A DNA stretch of 64,000 nt from Megamerina dolium (Eukaryota; Arthropoda; Insecta; Diptera; Megamerinidae), in NCBI GenBank assembly GCA_963854835.1, contig OY978526.1, positions 37,982,501 through 38,046,500 on the forward strand, in the 5' to 3' direction. The stretch's first letter is position 1; every line of letters begins with the position of its first letter. This document shows positions 22,245 through 34,341 of the stretch, in pieces. Position numbers and translations under genes: made by a program. The notes under the pieces are model-generated. The model worked only from the letters and a program-made list of their open reading frames with translations, was not told the DNA's origin and searched no databases.

Positions 22245-23938
22245 AGTGCAGAATACGGACTCAGAAGGAAAAAAAAATAAAAAATTGCCTCGGATAGAGC
22301 TTCGTTTTGTGAATATAAAAAATAACAAATTTGTCTGCAAATGCCCACACAAGGCGTGGTTCAAGGTCAAAGTTCAAAATTGAGGTCGAGATTACTCGAG
22401 AGACAAGCAAGTTTTTTCTACAATATGGGTATCAAAACACAGGTAATTTTAATACCTTTTTATAGGTATATAATATTTTATATGAATTTTTAACTTTTTA
22501 AATGTTATGAAGAAAATTATAAATTTTTTATAAAAATTTTGTAAAAACCTATTTTTTTTTCGAAAAAGTCCCCCATTAACCTATCAAAAATTATATATTA
22601 TTTCAAAGATCATAGGATTACCTTTCCAATGGTATATAAAACATATTTTTAAAGAATTTTTATATATTTTTAATATATTTTTTTATGGTCATACTTTCGC
22701 TACAGCAAATATGTGCACAGAGGAATAGTGAGGCAGTTATAATCATAGCGGTAGAGATAGACAAAAGAATTTAGGAAAAATAGGATGAAATAGTATAATT
22801 AACTAATTCTTTTATTAATCTAATAAAGACCACATTGTTAGAGCCCTATGTTGTAGATTATCCTGATGGTGAATACAATATTGAAACAAATGAATAAAAT
22901 TTCAATAGTAAAAATTACAAAGAGATTTCAATGCTAAAACGTTTGTCGCAAAGCTTGCGTGAGGCCTATAAGGGTTATTTTTTTAGCGCCCGGCCGAAGG
23001 CCGTCTATCAAAAAAGCTTTTGTCCTAAAATACTGTAGGTCGTGAAGCCGGCGTCGGGCCTATAAGGGTTATTTTTTTAGGGCCCGGCCAAAGGCCGGCT
23101 ATCAAAAAAGCTTTTATCCTAAAATACTGTTGGTCGCGAAACCGGCGTCGGGCCTATAAGGGTTATTTTTTTTGCGCCCGGCCGAAGGCCGGCTATCAAA
23201 AAAGCTTTTATCCTAAAATACTGTTGGTCGCGAAGCCGGCGTCGGGCCTATAAGGGTTATTTTTTTAGCGCCCGGCCGAAGGCCGGCTATCAAAAAAGCT
23301 TTTATCCTAAAATACTATTGGTCGCGAAGCCGGCGTCGGGCCTATAAGGGTTATTTTTTTTGCGCCCGGCCAAAGGCCGGCTATCAAAAAAGCTTTTGTC
23401 CTAAAATACTGTTGGTTGCGATACTGAATTTAAAGACATGCAGGTAATTGTATCGAAAGCCGTCCATATTGGAAAAACTTGATGAAGTATCAGCTTGAAA
23501 ACAATTTTTGAAATGCATACAAATTCTGGAAAAATATGTTTTATACACCGTTGAAAAGGTAATTATATAAGATTTAGTATGGTGCTAAATTTTCGATAGG
23601 TAAATAAGGCTTATTTTCGAAAAAAAAAATTGGTTTTTGAAAAAAAAAAAATTTCAAATTTATAGTTTTAATAACATCTAAAATGTAAAAAATAGGTTTT
23701 AAATTATATATATCAGTAGAAAGGTATTTAAAAAACCTTTCTTATGATACTCATATTATAGAAAAAAATTGCGTCTCTATCGAATAATCTCGACCTCAAT
23801 TTTGGACTTTGACCTTGAGCCACGCCTTGTATGGGCATTTGCAGAGACAAATTTTTTACTTTTTATATTCACAAAACGAAGCTCTATCCGAGGCAATTTT
23901 TTATTTTTTTTTTTCCTTCTGAGTCCGTATTCTGTACT
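22245..23938. mobile_element. Foldback-like element with roughly 430-bp inverted arms
   Basis: The left arm (22245 to about 22680) is matched in inverted order by the right arm (about 23510 to 23938). Shared blocks include GCAGAATACGGACTCAGAAGG, GCCTCGGATAGAGCTTCG and the segment around TTTTCGAAAA and ATAAAACATATTTTT. The arms are diverged and AT-rich on their inner half. Between them is a 94-bp tandem array. No ORF for a transposase is present, so it is non-autonomous. The structure resembles foldback elements more than a short MITE. Confidence 0.72.
22963..23430. repeat. Five 94-bp tandem repeats with a GC-rich hairpin
   Basis: Units begin at GGCCTATAAGGG at 22963, 23057, 23151, 23245 and 23339, exactly 94 bases apart. 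Each unit contains CCGGCC GAA GGCCGG, a 6-bp GC hairpin with a three-base loop, and CAAAAAAGCTTTT. Units differ by a few substitutions. The array is far more GC-rich than its surroundings. Confidence 0.9.
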
Positions 23939-24125
23939 TGTTCCCTCAGCTCAAGAAGTTATATTCATTAGTTTTATGGAGCAGAACGTCGACCTTGCCA
24001 GAAATTTTAGCAATGGTGATCGAACATAAGGACGCAAGCGGATCGAAGAACTTAGGAATTACTTTAATTTTGGTTATAACATTTGATTATATTCAGATGT
24101 GGTCAGATTGGAAGCTGCTTTTTTT
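23939..24125. other. Short spacer between repeats
   Basis: No recognisable feature between the foldback-like element and the jockey-type fragment. Confidence 0.3.
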
Positions 24126-24129
24126 TATT

Positions 24130-25110
24130 GAAACGTTATAAAATTCAGTTACATTTCATACAATTACACCTAGCTATTGCTAACAAGTAAAATTCTTAAG
24201 ATTAATTTAATTCAATATTAAGTAGTAACCGCCAAATCTTGCGGCTTGGTTTTCCTTAGTCTTCTGGTATAAAGTGCTTCATTGCAAAGAACTGAAGCTT
24301 CATCGTTTATATGGTTTTGTAGCCTTATGGCATGTTATTTTGCGAAGAAATTAACTGTGTCGGCAACTTTTCGCACTTGCAAATCTCTATGTAGATTGCT
24401 TATGTACCAAGGAGCGTTAGCGATAGATCGCAGAACTTTATTTTGGAAGCGCTGAATGACATCAATGTGGAATATTACCGCGCATCCCTACAGTTGGATT
24501 CTGTAGGTTCATACTGGCTACAGTATTTGGTTGTATATGAGTGTTTTGTTTTGGATATACAGTTTACTTCTTCTGCCGATGAGCCATTTAAGTTTTTGAA
24601 ACCTAATATTAAGTTCTGAAGTCTTAATTTTTATATGTTCCTTCCATTTGAGCTTGGTATATAATGTCATACCCAGGTATTTGGCGCTGCTGGCATATGG
24701 GACAACAATTTCATCAATTCTAACCGGCTTGTACGCAATTTTTTTAATTGTTAAATCTACATGATTAGATTTTGTTTCGTTCAGTTTAATATTCAATTTT
24801 CTGGCCCACGATACTATCTCTTCAATCGATGCTTGTAATTTTGCGGTTGATTCAATTTCGTTTTTGCCAACACAAAGGATGCACGAGTCGTCGGCAAATG
24901 TAGCTATTTTGCTAAGCCTGGGAACAGGTAGATCGGAAGTATGTAATAGATATAAGATCGGTGCAAGGATGCAGCTTTACGGAACGCCGCCATTGATTTT
25001 TCTGATGTTTGAATATGCTTTCAAAGGGCTGAAAAATCCTTTCCAGGTGTTGCGCAAATACTTCCGATTTCTCTCTATTGCTCTTTGCCCATCTTTGTGA
25101 GCTAATAAGT
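24130..25110 (-). mobile_element. Jockey-type non-LTR retrotransposon fragment (RT 3' half)
   Basis: On the minus strand the sequence reads from about 25.1 kb through RT motifs: a GGVPQ-type block near 24.99 kb, FADDSCIL near 24.9 kb (the catalytic A/YxDD motif), then WARKLNIKLNETKSNHV, AKYLGMTLYTKLKWKEHI and, further on, the region with a degenerate ISNLHRD motif. The last open frame is 24796-24518. Frameshifts and stops separate the parts. It is a 5'-truncated, dead copy, as is usual for this class. Confidence 0.75.
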
Positions 25111-25420
25111 TGTTTTATTGGCGGATTATGGTTTGATTGGCCGTTTCATATTTGCTGTGTGTGTGAATAGTCGTGCTTTTTATCTGAAGAGATCTTGATT
25201 TGAGAGTTTCACATTTTTAGATAATTTTGCTAAATTTTCTCTTAAAAAACTTGGTGCGGCCAATTTTTGTTTGTAATTTTTAATTATTTTGTGAAGTTGA
25301 ATTTGAATGAAATCGCGAGATTATCATCACACGCAACAGAAATTCATACGATTTGCAATTTCTTTTTCGTTTTGAATTCGTACGATTTCCATCATATGCC
25401 TGAATACATTTTTTTTAATA
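25111..25420. other. Spacer, nothing recognised
   Basis: AT-rich sequence between the jockey-type fragment and the mariner remnant. Confidence 0.35.
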
Positions 25421-25998
25421 CAAGCTGCGACAAATATGTATTAAGACTCGAACCATATCTCAGTAACCAAGCACGCCATCTATGTGTGAGAACATGCGTT
25501 TTGAAGCTTCAACCTTCCTCTACTAACTGTCAAAATTTCATGGCATTTGGTTGACATTTGATGTTTATTGACATTCATTTTACAAAACACGTGTTCGTTT
25601 GATGTTGAAATTTTACCATGGAGCAAAGAGAGAAAAAAGTCACACAGCACTCATTGTTCGTCAATTTTTGGCTCGGAATCAGGTCTGTGTGTTGAATCAC
25701 CCGCCGTATACACCTGATTTGGCACCGTGCGACTTTTTTTTGTTCCCAAAACTGAAATTGAAGTTGAAAGGATGCTTTTTTGATGACATTCAGACCATAC
25801 AACGGACTTCGACGAGGGCACTGGAGGCAATTCCGAAAAATGAGCTGCAACACGCATTTGAATCACTATTAAATCGATGTAACAAGTGTATTGAATCAGG
25901 AGGAGAATATTTCGAATAAATATACCGACAAATTAGCAGATATCGTGTTTTAATTGTGTTTTCTAGAGGCATTCTTAATACATAATTGTCGCACCGTG
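25421..25998 (+). mobile_element. Internally deleted mariner element
   Basis: Terminal inverted repeats are visible: the left end CAAGCTGCGACAAATATGTA matches the inverted right end CACGGTGCGACAATTATGTA with few differences, and TA flanks both sides (25419-25420 and 25999-26000). At 578 bp it is less than half of a full mariner. The coding remnant lacks the N-terminal DNA-binding part and the first catalytic residue, so it cannot be autonomous. Confidence 0.8.
25620..25919 (+). pseudogene. Mariner transposase C-terminal remnant
   Basis: The frame gives HTALIVRQFLARNQVCVL, then PPYTPDLAPCDFFLFPKLK, the mariner signature ending in the D of the D,D34D triad, and ends ESGGEYFE. The upstream methionine at 25617 is in another frame next to a deletion point. 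Confidence 0.82.
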
Positions 25999-26277
25999 TA
26001 TATAAACTTTAAATTTGATATAACATATATACTTTTTTAGGCAAAAAATTTTAAGAGCATAAAAATCATATCCTAAAAATCGCATACATTTTTTTGACCA
26101 GGTCTTTGTATGTCACAAAATATTGGTATAAAAATACATTCGTGTCTATATAAATAGTAGGGTCTCATAGCAACAGAGTTATTTACATATTCGCATATTG
26201 AACGTTATTTTAGTAGAGAAAAATACTTATTTACATTTATTGTAAAATTCTACTACGGTGCGCATTTTTTACAAACA

Positions 26278-28549
26278 ATGAATAAAGCGCTTTCACCTAA
26301 TAGTGGGACCTCTTCAGAGACCAGTGAGACTCACAGTGTTGAAGAAAATAGTCAGGGAACACCTCCAACAACTCCAGTAACAACAAACTCGAACACTAGG
26401 TGAGTATTTTATGATTTAGACTTTCAATGAAATCGATAGCTTTAATGCACAACATTAAAAAAAATGTAGGCCTGTTTCAAAGGGCTGGAGACGCATGAAA
26501 GAATTGACCGCCGCCGCTAAAGACAGTGAAGAAAAAAGACCACCATGGCGTGCAGTTAGTGCTTCTACATTACCCAAACCCGATAAAAATGCACTCTTGA
26601 GGGCTAAACTCTTGGATGCTTCAAGGTAGGTACGCTTTTGTTGTTGTTATGTATGGATTTAGATACGATTTTTACAGTAGAATTTGTATATATGTATGCA
26701 CCTATATATTCTTTACACAAGAACCACTTGCAGGCGTTTACGTGGTGGTAAGACGTCAATAGGCTTACAGACCGATGTGGTACCTACAATATTGATGAAA
26801 GAAGTTAGTTTGGATGTTCAAAGGGATTTGTTTGCATTTAAGGATGTTGGTATACTTACGGATGGTTCATACACAAAAAAAAAAGAGGATATCGAAGAAT
26901 GTAATTAGAAAATACAAATTTCCATATATGTATTCGATTATATTTTTGTGCAATGCTTTATATGATAATGACATTTTATTTGAAGTTATTTGATTGGAAT
27001 TATGAAAAGCTAACCCAACTGATCGAAAGCATTTCTTTGAGTACGTACTTCTTACTCTTTCCGATAGTAGCAAAATCATGAAAATATATTAATTCTGTCA
27101 CATTTTGTCTTTAAAGACCGACATGTTCTGCTAAGAACGCTCTTAATTCTACTACTAATCTAGAAAAATTATAAATTCAGAAATTGATTTTTAAATCACA
27201 TGGTTTTATTAATAAAAAAGATGCTCGATCTTTTTTCAGCAAAACTGTTGCTCCATTGTTATCTCTTTTAGCCAGAATGTGTTCGATGGAACTGTTAAGT
27301 TTTACAGCCAATTCTATTTCAGCTCATTTCGATTACGTTAAATGAAGATTGTGCTAGTAATCGTGATGAGTGCCAATAACGAGCAAAATAGAAACACTTC
27401 TTTATATTGAACACTTTTATATATTGATGCATTGATTGGGAGAAATTAGATAGACATATTGTCATTAGGGGAGGGAAATGGTCTCCCTCGGCCACCTTGG
27501 GTCAATTGCAACAAACCCCTGATTTAGATTTTAATTTTCTCCATAAAGTACTGGGAGAGAAGTTCGGTCATGGTTCTTCGAAACCTATAGTTCCAACTAC
27601 TAACATGGTTTGTTTATTTGAGTTGCATTAAACTCTGTAATTATTACTTTCTTCAGTTTGTTTATTTGAGTTGCATAAAACTCTGTAATTATTACTTTTC
27701 TTCAATTTTATTTATTATAATGTTTTTAGTAAGAGGAGCTTTGAAATAATTGGTTCCATTTCTCTTTCTTTATATGCATGTTGCTTATATGTAGTTGTGA
27801 TGACATATTCCATCTCACAAATGACAGACCCAATTGCCGTATTGAACGAATCAACGCAAACGCTACTGCCAAAAGTAGCAGGTGATGATTTTATGGAAGC
27901 TTATCTCAACTGTAACCGAGGAAATGTAACTGAGAATAAGGAAACATTTACAGATCTTGAACGTAAGCTCTTGGAGCAAATTTTCAAAATACGACGCACG
28001 GGGAAGTTGTCCACCATGCGGGACGATGGAACACAGTCATATGGTGTTGATAATTATTCATCAGGCACCGAGCTATTACAAATGAGTGCAGATACAACCT
28101 ATTATTCTGTAGAAAAATTGGAAGAAAACATCCCGAACGCTCCATACCGATCGGGAATGTCTCTTTTAAAATCGGGAACACTCGATTCATGGCAATTCAA
28201 ATATGACCATCTGAATATGGATAAAAATGATAAATTTATTCCATATACAATTTACCCTTACAGGCCATGGAATAGTTTTATTCCAATAACATTTTCCTCT
28301 CGAGAGGATTGGAATTTTTTGTCATTAGCTATTGATCAACTTTTGCAAGAATCAAACCGATTAATTGACATTATTGAAGACATTGCTACGAACCGCAATA
28401 ATCAATACGTCAGCAAGTGTGAACTGAAGTCTTATGATTCATTGCCTTCATTGTCACAAGATCAAATAGACTATCCCTCAGATCATTGGTTACCGATAAT
28501 TACACAGCAAGAAGAGCAGTTGGATAATTTGTTAAAGAAAAGTAGTTAA
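26278..28549 (+). CDS. Unrecognised 399-aa protein, four exons
   Basis: Exons 26278-26399, 26470-26625, 26734-26900 and 27795-28549 join in one frame with GT/AG introns and total 400 codons. I do not recognise the family. The N terminus is Ser/Thr/Pro-rich and looks disordered; exon 2 has a basic WRRMKELTAAAKD segment and PPWRAVSASTLPKPDKNALL. Three short related motifs follow: SIGLQTD (101-107), VGILTD (131-136) and NESTQTLLP (166-174); the last has a TQT core like dynein light chain LC8 ligands. The C-terminal part (about 240-399) has a Trp/Pro/Tyr-rich block (YPYRPWNSFIPITF) and an acidic helical end. If intron 3 is retained the protein stops after 148 residues, at 26908. AATAAA at about 28791 fits the 3' end. 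Confidence 0.65.
26901..27794 (+). other. Third intron of the 399-aa gene
   Basis: An 894-bp intron, GTAATT to ATGTAG. It carries a near-exact local duplication of TTTGTTTATTTGAGTTGCAT and following bases (27608 and 27658). No nested gene is seen. Confidence 0.5.
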
Positions 28550-29158
28550 GTTAGTTGTCGTAGTTGCAGCAGTTTGTTATATTGTAGAATTGTTTCCCTC
28601 TACACAGAAAATTATTTGTTCAGAGTTGAATTTGTTCACACTTAGTTGATTACTTAGAAGTTACAAATTTATTGATTCAAAATTGTTCACATATGTATTA
28701 TGTACATACTCGTACAGTGCATTAAATGCAATTATTTGTATGCTAGACATATCAGATATGTACCTTGGTTCATTAACATGTTGAATTTCAATAAAAATTT
28801 CTTAATTCACCACACCAATATTTATGTTTTCTATCTTCTCTGTGCTGCCGTTGTCAAAGGGGCGGGTTAATAAAAAGGTAAACTGTTTCCGAGGCTTAGC
28901 TGATCTGAGAAATTTTTTGGATGATAGGGAAAGAGAATAGTGATGTAATTGAAATATCTTGGAATTACCCATCTAGTAGCAATTAAAAAATTATTTTTTT
29001 TTTGGCTTCGACTATTAAAAGTGATAAATGGATTTTTTCTCTTACAAGAGAAATCTCCACCATAAATAAATTTGCCTCAGTTCATACTGCTTCAATATTT
29101 TGCTGTATATATTTTCGTAAATGTGGAACTGATTCATAATGTCATATATGGACAACTT
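28550..29158. other. Convergent 3' flanks
   Basis: Lies between the 3' ends of the plus-strand 399-aa gene and the minus-strand secreted-protein gene. It contains AATAAA near 28791 for the plus gene. No ORF is supported. Confidence 0.5.
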
Positions 29159-32100
29159 TCAATGGGATGATGGTGTTGTTGACTTAGACTTGGACCTGGA
29201 TGGCAGAAATTTCATCACCATGCTTGCAATACTGGCACTATCCAATGGACAATCGAGGTAATATTCCGCACACGGCCGATCATTAATATTTTTTCCTTTT
29301 TCGAGTGCTTCCTTAACAGCGGTGCCGTCCAGTAAATAATCAACAATAGAATTTCTAGAAATAAAAAGGTTTCGTTAAAGAATTTGAACAATTTGATGTT
29401 GACAAATACTAGAATTCAAATGTAAGTGTTCTTTTACTCGGAAATCATATGTACGAATTCATCCATTTGATTTACGCTTCCCTTTTCCATGTTATTTTCA
29501 GAGGATCGAACATAACTGCAGATAGCTCGTTGCATGCAGCTAGTTGCGTCAATGTTATTTTTGCCAAGAACATCATCAATTTTATTCATCATACTTGATA
29601 GTGATAAAAGATCATTTTCGTTTTCACCTGTGGTCATTTTTCAAAAAATTAGTTATTATTAATTCATGATTTCATTAAAATCGTATTCTAATTACTTCGG
29701 CCATAACCGGAGTAACCACCGTGAAATGCTTGCAACAACTTTGGTATTATTATAATTGCACCGATACCGACGAGAGTACCAAGCACAACGCCTCCGAGAT
29801 CCAGTTTAATGGGATTATATGCAGATAATCCTGTACTCCCAGGATAACCCTAATATTTTCATAAATATTTACGATTTATTACTTCTCACAAATATGTTAT
29901 TAGCATTTGACATACATTCAATGTACCATATCCTGTAGTATATCCGAGACGTTGTAAACGATCCTTGGTGGAAGCTGTATCCTGCTCGCGTTGTTCAGTT
30001 TTGCTATCATTAAAATATGAATGACGCCATTGTGTGTTTTCAGGAGGGACCCTGTAACAGAATAAACACAATATATTATTGACTATTACAAATGCACTTT
30101 ATCATTCATTATCCACGAATTTCTACATACGTATATGGAAAACATGGACCATATTCTGAATTTCATTTTCGATCGAAATTAATTTGCCGAAATTCGAAAA
30201 GTAGCACTTTTGGAAGTTGCATTGTACTTTTCTACAACGTTTGGTAATATAAGCAGAAGAGATTAAGCGAAGGAGGAAAAGTGTTATTTATAATCAACTT
30301 CTGGAAATTATAAACGACGCACAGTGTACTTGTTTGGGCCTCAGACCGCTCAAAAGTGTGTAAAATAGTCTATTATTTTTATTCTCTACATTGTTTCCTA
30401 TAGGAAATTTTCTGAATTTTTAGATTTTGACATTCTTTTTATATATTTTATATAGTTTTGAAGATCTTTTCATTTAAATGTATCTAGAAATTCAATTGGC
30501 TAAGAAAGAAAAGAGTAGTTAATTAAAAAGAAGTGTTTTTTATTTTGAAATTCATTTTATTATAAATAAGATTAAGTAAATATTAATTGATTTTGGTGAT
30601 AGTTACTATTTTCTTTTTTGACTTTACCTTGAGTTTTAACATCGTGACCATGGAATTCCGCACCAATCTTTTTTCCGAAAATTGTCTATAGTCATACAAA
30701 AATTGTAAACAATAAATTGTGTAACACTGCGGCTACGTTCGGTATAATTTTGTTTGTCGTTAGTTAAAGTAAAACAGGTCAAACAAAAGCAAAAGGTGTA
30801 ACAAATAAAAAAAATTCCTAAACAACAATAAAATATTACGAATTCGGGATTATCACCGCTGCATTCAAGAATTACATTTATGGAGCGTTGCTCTAAAGCA
30901 GGATGTATTTGAAATTTCAAATCTGTGTTCTCGATGCTGAAGACTTTAAAAATAAGTAATTGCAAGAAAAAAGAATAATAAGAATGAAATTAGGGCAGAA
31001 GAAAAACAGAGAATTCAGAATGAATTTCGAAAGCGAAATCACTTGCTTATAGACCTTCCCAAGTCAATACCAATTATGGCAATATGGCTAGGCGAAGCTA
31101 TATAAATAACTACAACAGCGAATATAACAAAAAAATTAAATGTAATTGCTGTAAATTGTCGTCAAGTAATCGATGCAAGGAAATTGAATCTGTATGCTTT
31201 GGAAACTGAATTGTTATTATAAAAAGCATGCAGTATATGCTTTGTATACAATATTTTTATTTATAAATAGAACAATATCGCAAAAAGATAGTTCAATATG
31301 TTTGGATGGTGGGTGCAGTGACCCAACTTTCAGAATTCAGTGCAAGAATTGAAGCCACACAACTTACCACAACGACTTACTTTTGGTGAATGGGCGCTGG
31401 TAAAGTTGGATGAAAATCAACTTTTTTATCGGAAAAATGTGTTCAGCGACGAAGCTTATTTCTGCTTGAATGGATACGTGAACAATAAAAATTGGCGTAT
31501 TTGGTGTAAAGAGCAGCCAGAAGCATTGCAAGAACTGCCAATGCACTGTTTGGTGTGGATTATGGGCCGGTGGCATCATATGACCGTACTTTTCCAAAGA
31601 CGACGAAGGCAGGAACGTTACTGTGAATGGCGAGCGCTATCTTTCGATGATTACAAACTTTTTTTTGCCAAAAATGGAAGAGCGGCCCAATTGAGAGGCG
31701 AGTTCGGTGAATAGTTTATTTCACGTTTGGGGCCGGTCAATTTTCCGCCTAGATCGTGCGATTTAACGCCTTTGGACGATTTTTTGTGGGGCTATGTTAA
31801 GGTTCATGTCTATAGCGACGAGCCCGCAACGGTTGATGCACTGGAAGCCAATATTGAAGAATTTATTCGTGAGATACCGGCCGATATGTTGGAGAGAGTA
31901 TGCCAAATTGGACCTAGCGTATGAACCATTTGAGCCGCAGCCGCGGTCAACATTTACATGAAATCATCTTTAAACATTGCATTATATAGATCGTTCTATT
32001 GGCTCAAATAAAGATTTCATACATTTCTCGAAATTTTATGAGTTTTTTTAATAAAATCCGAAGGCTCTTAAAAAATCACCTTATATAATTAAATTGACCC

Positions 32101-34341
32101 ACCATATGTTTTTTGGATATGATTAATTCGATTTAATGGAGCATTAGTTCAAGAAAAATTAGTTGTAACCATGAAGTTGTTTCAAATATGTCGTTAGTTT
32201 GGTTGAAGAATTTATTTCTGTTGAGGTGAAGTAATGAAGGAAAATAAGAAAATTGATCTCATAAAATTTGAAAATGCAAAAGAAGACTGATAAAAATTGC
32301 ATTTTTAACAGTTTTCGTGATTATATTCCCACTACACACAACGAAGATTATAAATATTCATAAAGAATCATAACGAAGACCTAGAATTCAGCATTAGTTT
32401 CCTTACATCTATATTCGGATAGGGCATACTCTCTGCTGCACTTGCTCTTAGTTTCATAGAATCATCTTGCCAAGAAAAATATTCCACTATTTGACATAGG
32501 CATAGAGGTATCTTGTCGATAAATGTAAATTCACAATTATTATTTTATATATTACACCGTCCGACAAAATCGTTTTTTTTTTGTACACATAAGAAAATCC
32601 ATAAGAATCAAAAGAAGATATACGTATTTTGGCGATGTGTTGTAGCACGCCAATAAAGTTTTTTTTAATCGAATTTAAAGTTAATTGCATACAAAATTTG
32701 ATATTGTTTTCCTCATACTATTCTGACAAAAGATGGAGCCATTATTCTATGGTGAAGATATAAGTGTAATTTTGATTTTTATTACAATATTTTTAGGTAT
32801 TCGTTTTGTATTCAATTGTACTCAATTTTCTTCATGAAATGAAAAATACCAAAAGCAAGTCACATAAATGACTAATAGCCTAGACAGACGGCAGCCTAAT
32901 TCCGGATTACCGGGGCACTTAATCCGAATAAAATATTAACCTGACAGACGGCAGTATTGCGGATTAACTAAACGGCTGATTGCTGTTATTAGGTCTGCTC
33001 ACTTACATAACTATCACTATCAATTTCTGTCATCTGTCACTCTCGATATGAGAAAATCTACAAGAAGTACGTGAACTGAAAACTATCAGAAACTTGTAAA
33101 TTGACATTCACAGTTCGTAATTGACAAATGGATTTCTTTGTTCGCCAACGTTTTTCATGTTGAAAACTGTTAACAATTATTGAAAGTTTTTTGTTATCGA
33201 ACACACCTAATATATTGTAAAATGGATCGAGAAGAATTCACAGTAGAAAATTTTCAGCAGGGTTGCCATCGCAAATTGCCCTAATCCTCTTTTATTTTGA
33301 GAATTAACTCATAGAGTTAATGCGGATTAGCTGCAGTTAACGACCGAGTTAATTCGAATTAACTGGGTAATCCGCTGTTAATGTAATAAAAATTTGCATC
33401 AAAATTACACTTTTATTTTTACCATGGAATAGTGGCTCCATTTAACGTCCAAATAGTATGTGGAGAATAAAATCTAATTTTGTATTCAATTGCCTTTTCA
33501 ATAAAATATCATTTATTTAAATCCGTCAAATCCATTACTTATTTTATTGATTCTTTTCTATTATTTATAATTTATTCAATATCCTCAGGGCTAGCTGCAA
33601 ACTTTAAAGTCGATAAAAAAAAAAACATTTGACTGCTACAGCAAATCGGCAAAATACGTATATTTTTTTATGTATATTTTCAGATTCTTTTGGATTTTCT
33701 CATGTGTGCAAACCATCGTCGAGTGGTGTTATAAATAAACAATTTATTACTATTTATTTGTTTGAAATAATTCAACAACATTTTGAGCCATTCCCAAAAA
33801 TTGACTGAAATAGTGTTGAAGTTGAGTTCACGCTGAGGAATACGATTCTACACCTCATTTTCAATACTTAATCGTTTGTTTTTGGAAAACTTTGATTACA
33901 ATATTTTTTTTTTCCTTTTCCTATTTAATCCAGGGACCATTACATTTAAAATTAAAAACATTCGTGTTAAATATGAAATTGTTCGTATATGACATTTTCT
34001 TGTGTAAACATTTTTTTTTCACTAATGTTTTAATTCTTTTTGTGATGTAACGTGAAAGTAACAAAATACAATGAGAAAACTCAACAGTTTTCACATTCCC
34101 GATACACTTCAAAAAACTCTAATATTGAATACCCTTATTTTCAAACTGCCGATGTGAGAAGGTTAAAGGCTTCATTCGAATCACGTTGATATAATATGCG
34201 AATTTAGATTAATAAATATATACTTGAGTTTACTCACTTCGTGTTGCCTTCGTATTTGGGAATTGCCGTTGAGACTACTATCACATTTATGACAACTAAT
34301 AGGAAATATCCTAAAATACACATATTACTGCCGATAGACAT
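29159..34341 (-). CDS. Secreted or single-pass membrane protein, 259 aa, five exons
   Basis: On the minus strand the exons are 34341-34238, 30051-29916, 29849-29696, 29627-29438 and 29354-29159; together they give 260 codons with consistent phases. Residues 1-29 form a signal peptide (hydrophobic core CILGYFLLVVINVIVVSTA). Residues about 97-121 are a Gly/Val/Ile-rich hydrophobic segment (GGVVLGTLVGIGAIIIIPK) that may span the membrane. The C-terminal half has two Cys pairs, SCMQRAICSYV and RPCAEYYLDCPL, which may form disulfides, and a Ser/Lys-rich tail. I do not recognise the family, though the layout is common among small insect secreted proteins. The first intron is 4.2 kb and holds transposon remains; the others are short. 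Confidence 0.68.
31314..31985 (+). pseudogene. Tc1/mariner-superfamily transposase pseudogene
   Basis: Successive frames give FGEWALVKLDENQLF, FSDEAYFCLNGYVNNKNWRI (first catalytic D region), EQPEALQELPMH, then RGEFGE, GPVNFPPRSCDLTPLDDFLWG (last catalytic D region), EEFIREIPADMLERVCQ and a terminal HLHEII-like end. It matches a transposase type often seen in insect genomes. Several frameshifts, an early stop after RGEFGE and a missing middle segment show it is dead. I could not find convincing terminal repeats. Confidence 0.7.
32878..33384 (-). repeat. MITE family copy B
   Basis: An inverted-orientation relative of 14076-14370 and 35490-35973. It shares GCCTAGACAGACGGCAG at one end and the segment with GAGTTAATGCGGATTAGCTG at the other. 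It lies in the long intron of the secreted-protein gene. No ORF. Confidence 0.75.

Larger units (their letters stand above)
30052..34237 (-). other. Long first intron with transposon remains
   Basis: Bounded by GTGAGT on the minus strand (34237-34232) and TTACAG (30057-30052). It contains a transposase pseudogene (31.3-32.0 kb) and MITE copy B (32878-33384). A 109-codon minus-strand ORF at 30965-30636 with a hydrophobic, Cys-rich middle has no supporting evidence and I do not call it a gene. Confidence 0.6.

Noticed and set aside
22963..23430. CRISPR-like array because of regular spacing
   Set aside because: The 94-bp units are repeated in full, with no unique spacers, and the window is eukaryotic.
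30636..30965. 109-codon minus-strand ORF with a hydrophobic Cys-rich centre, in the long intron of the secreted-protein gene
   Set aside because: No recognisable domain, no convincing splice or promoter context, and composition typical of AT-rich antisense sequence.
31300..32110. Terminal inverted repeat ATGGTGGGT/ACCCACCAT around the transposase pseudogene
   Set aside because: Only nine bases match, the left copy is part of another local repeat, and no TA duplication is visible.
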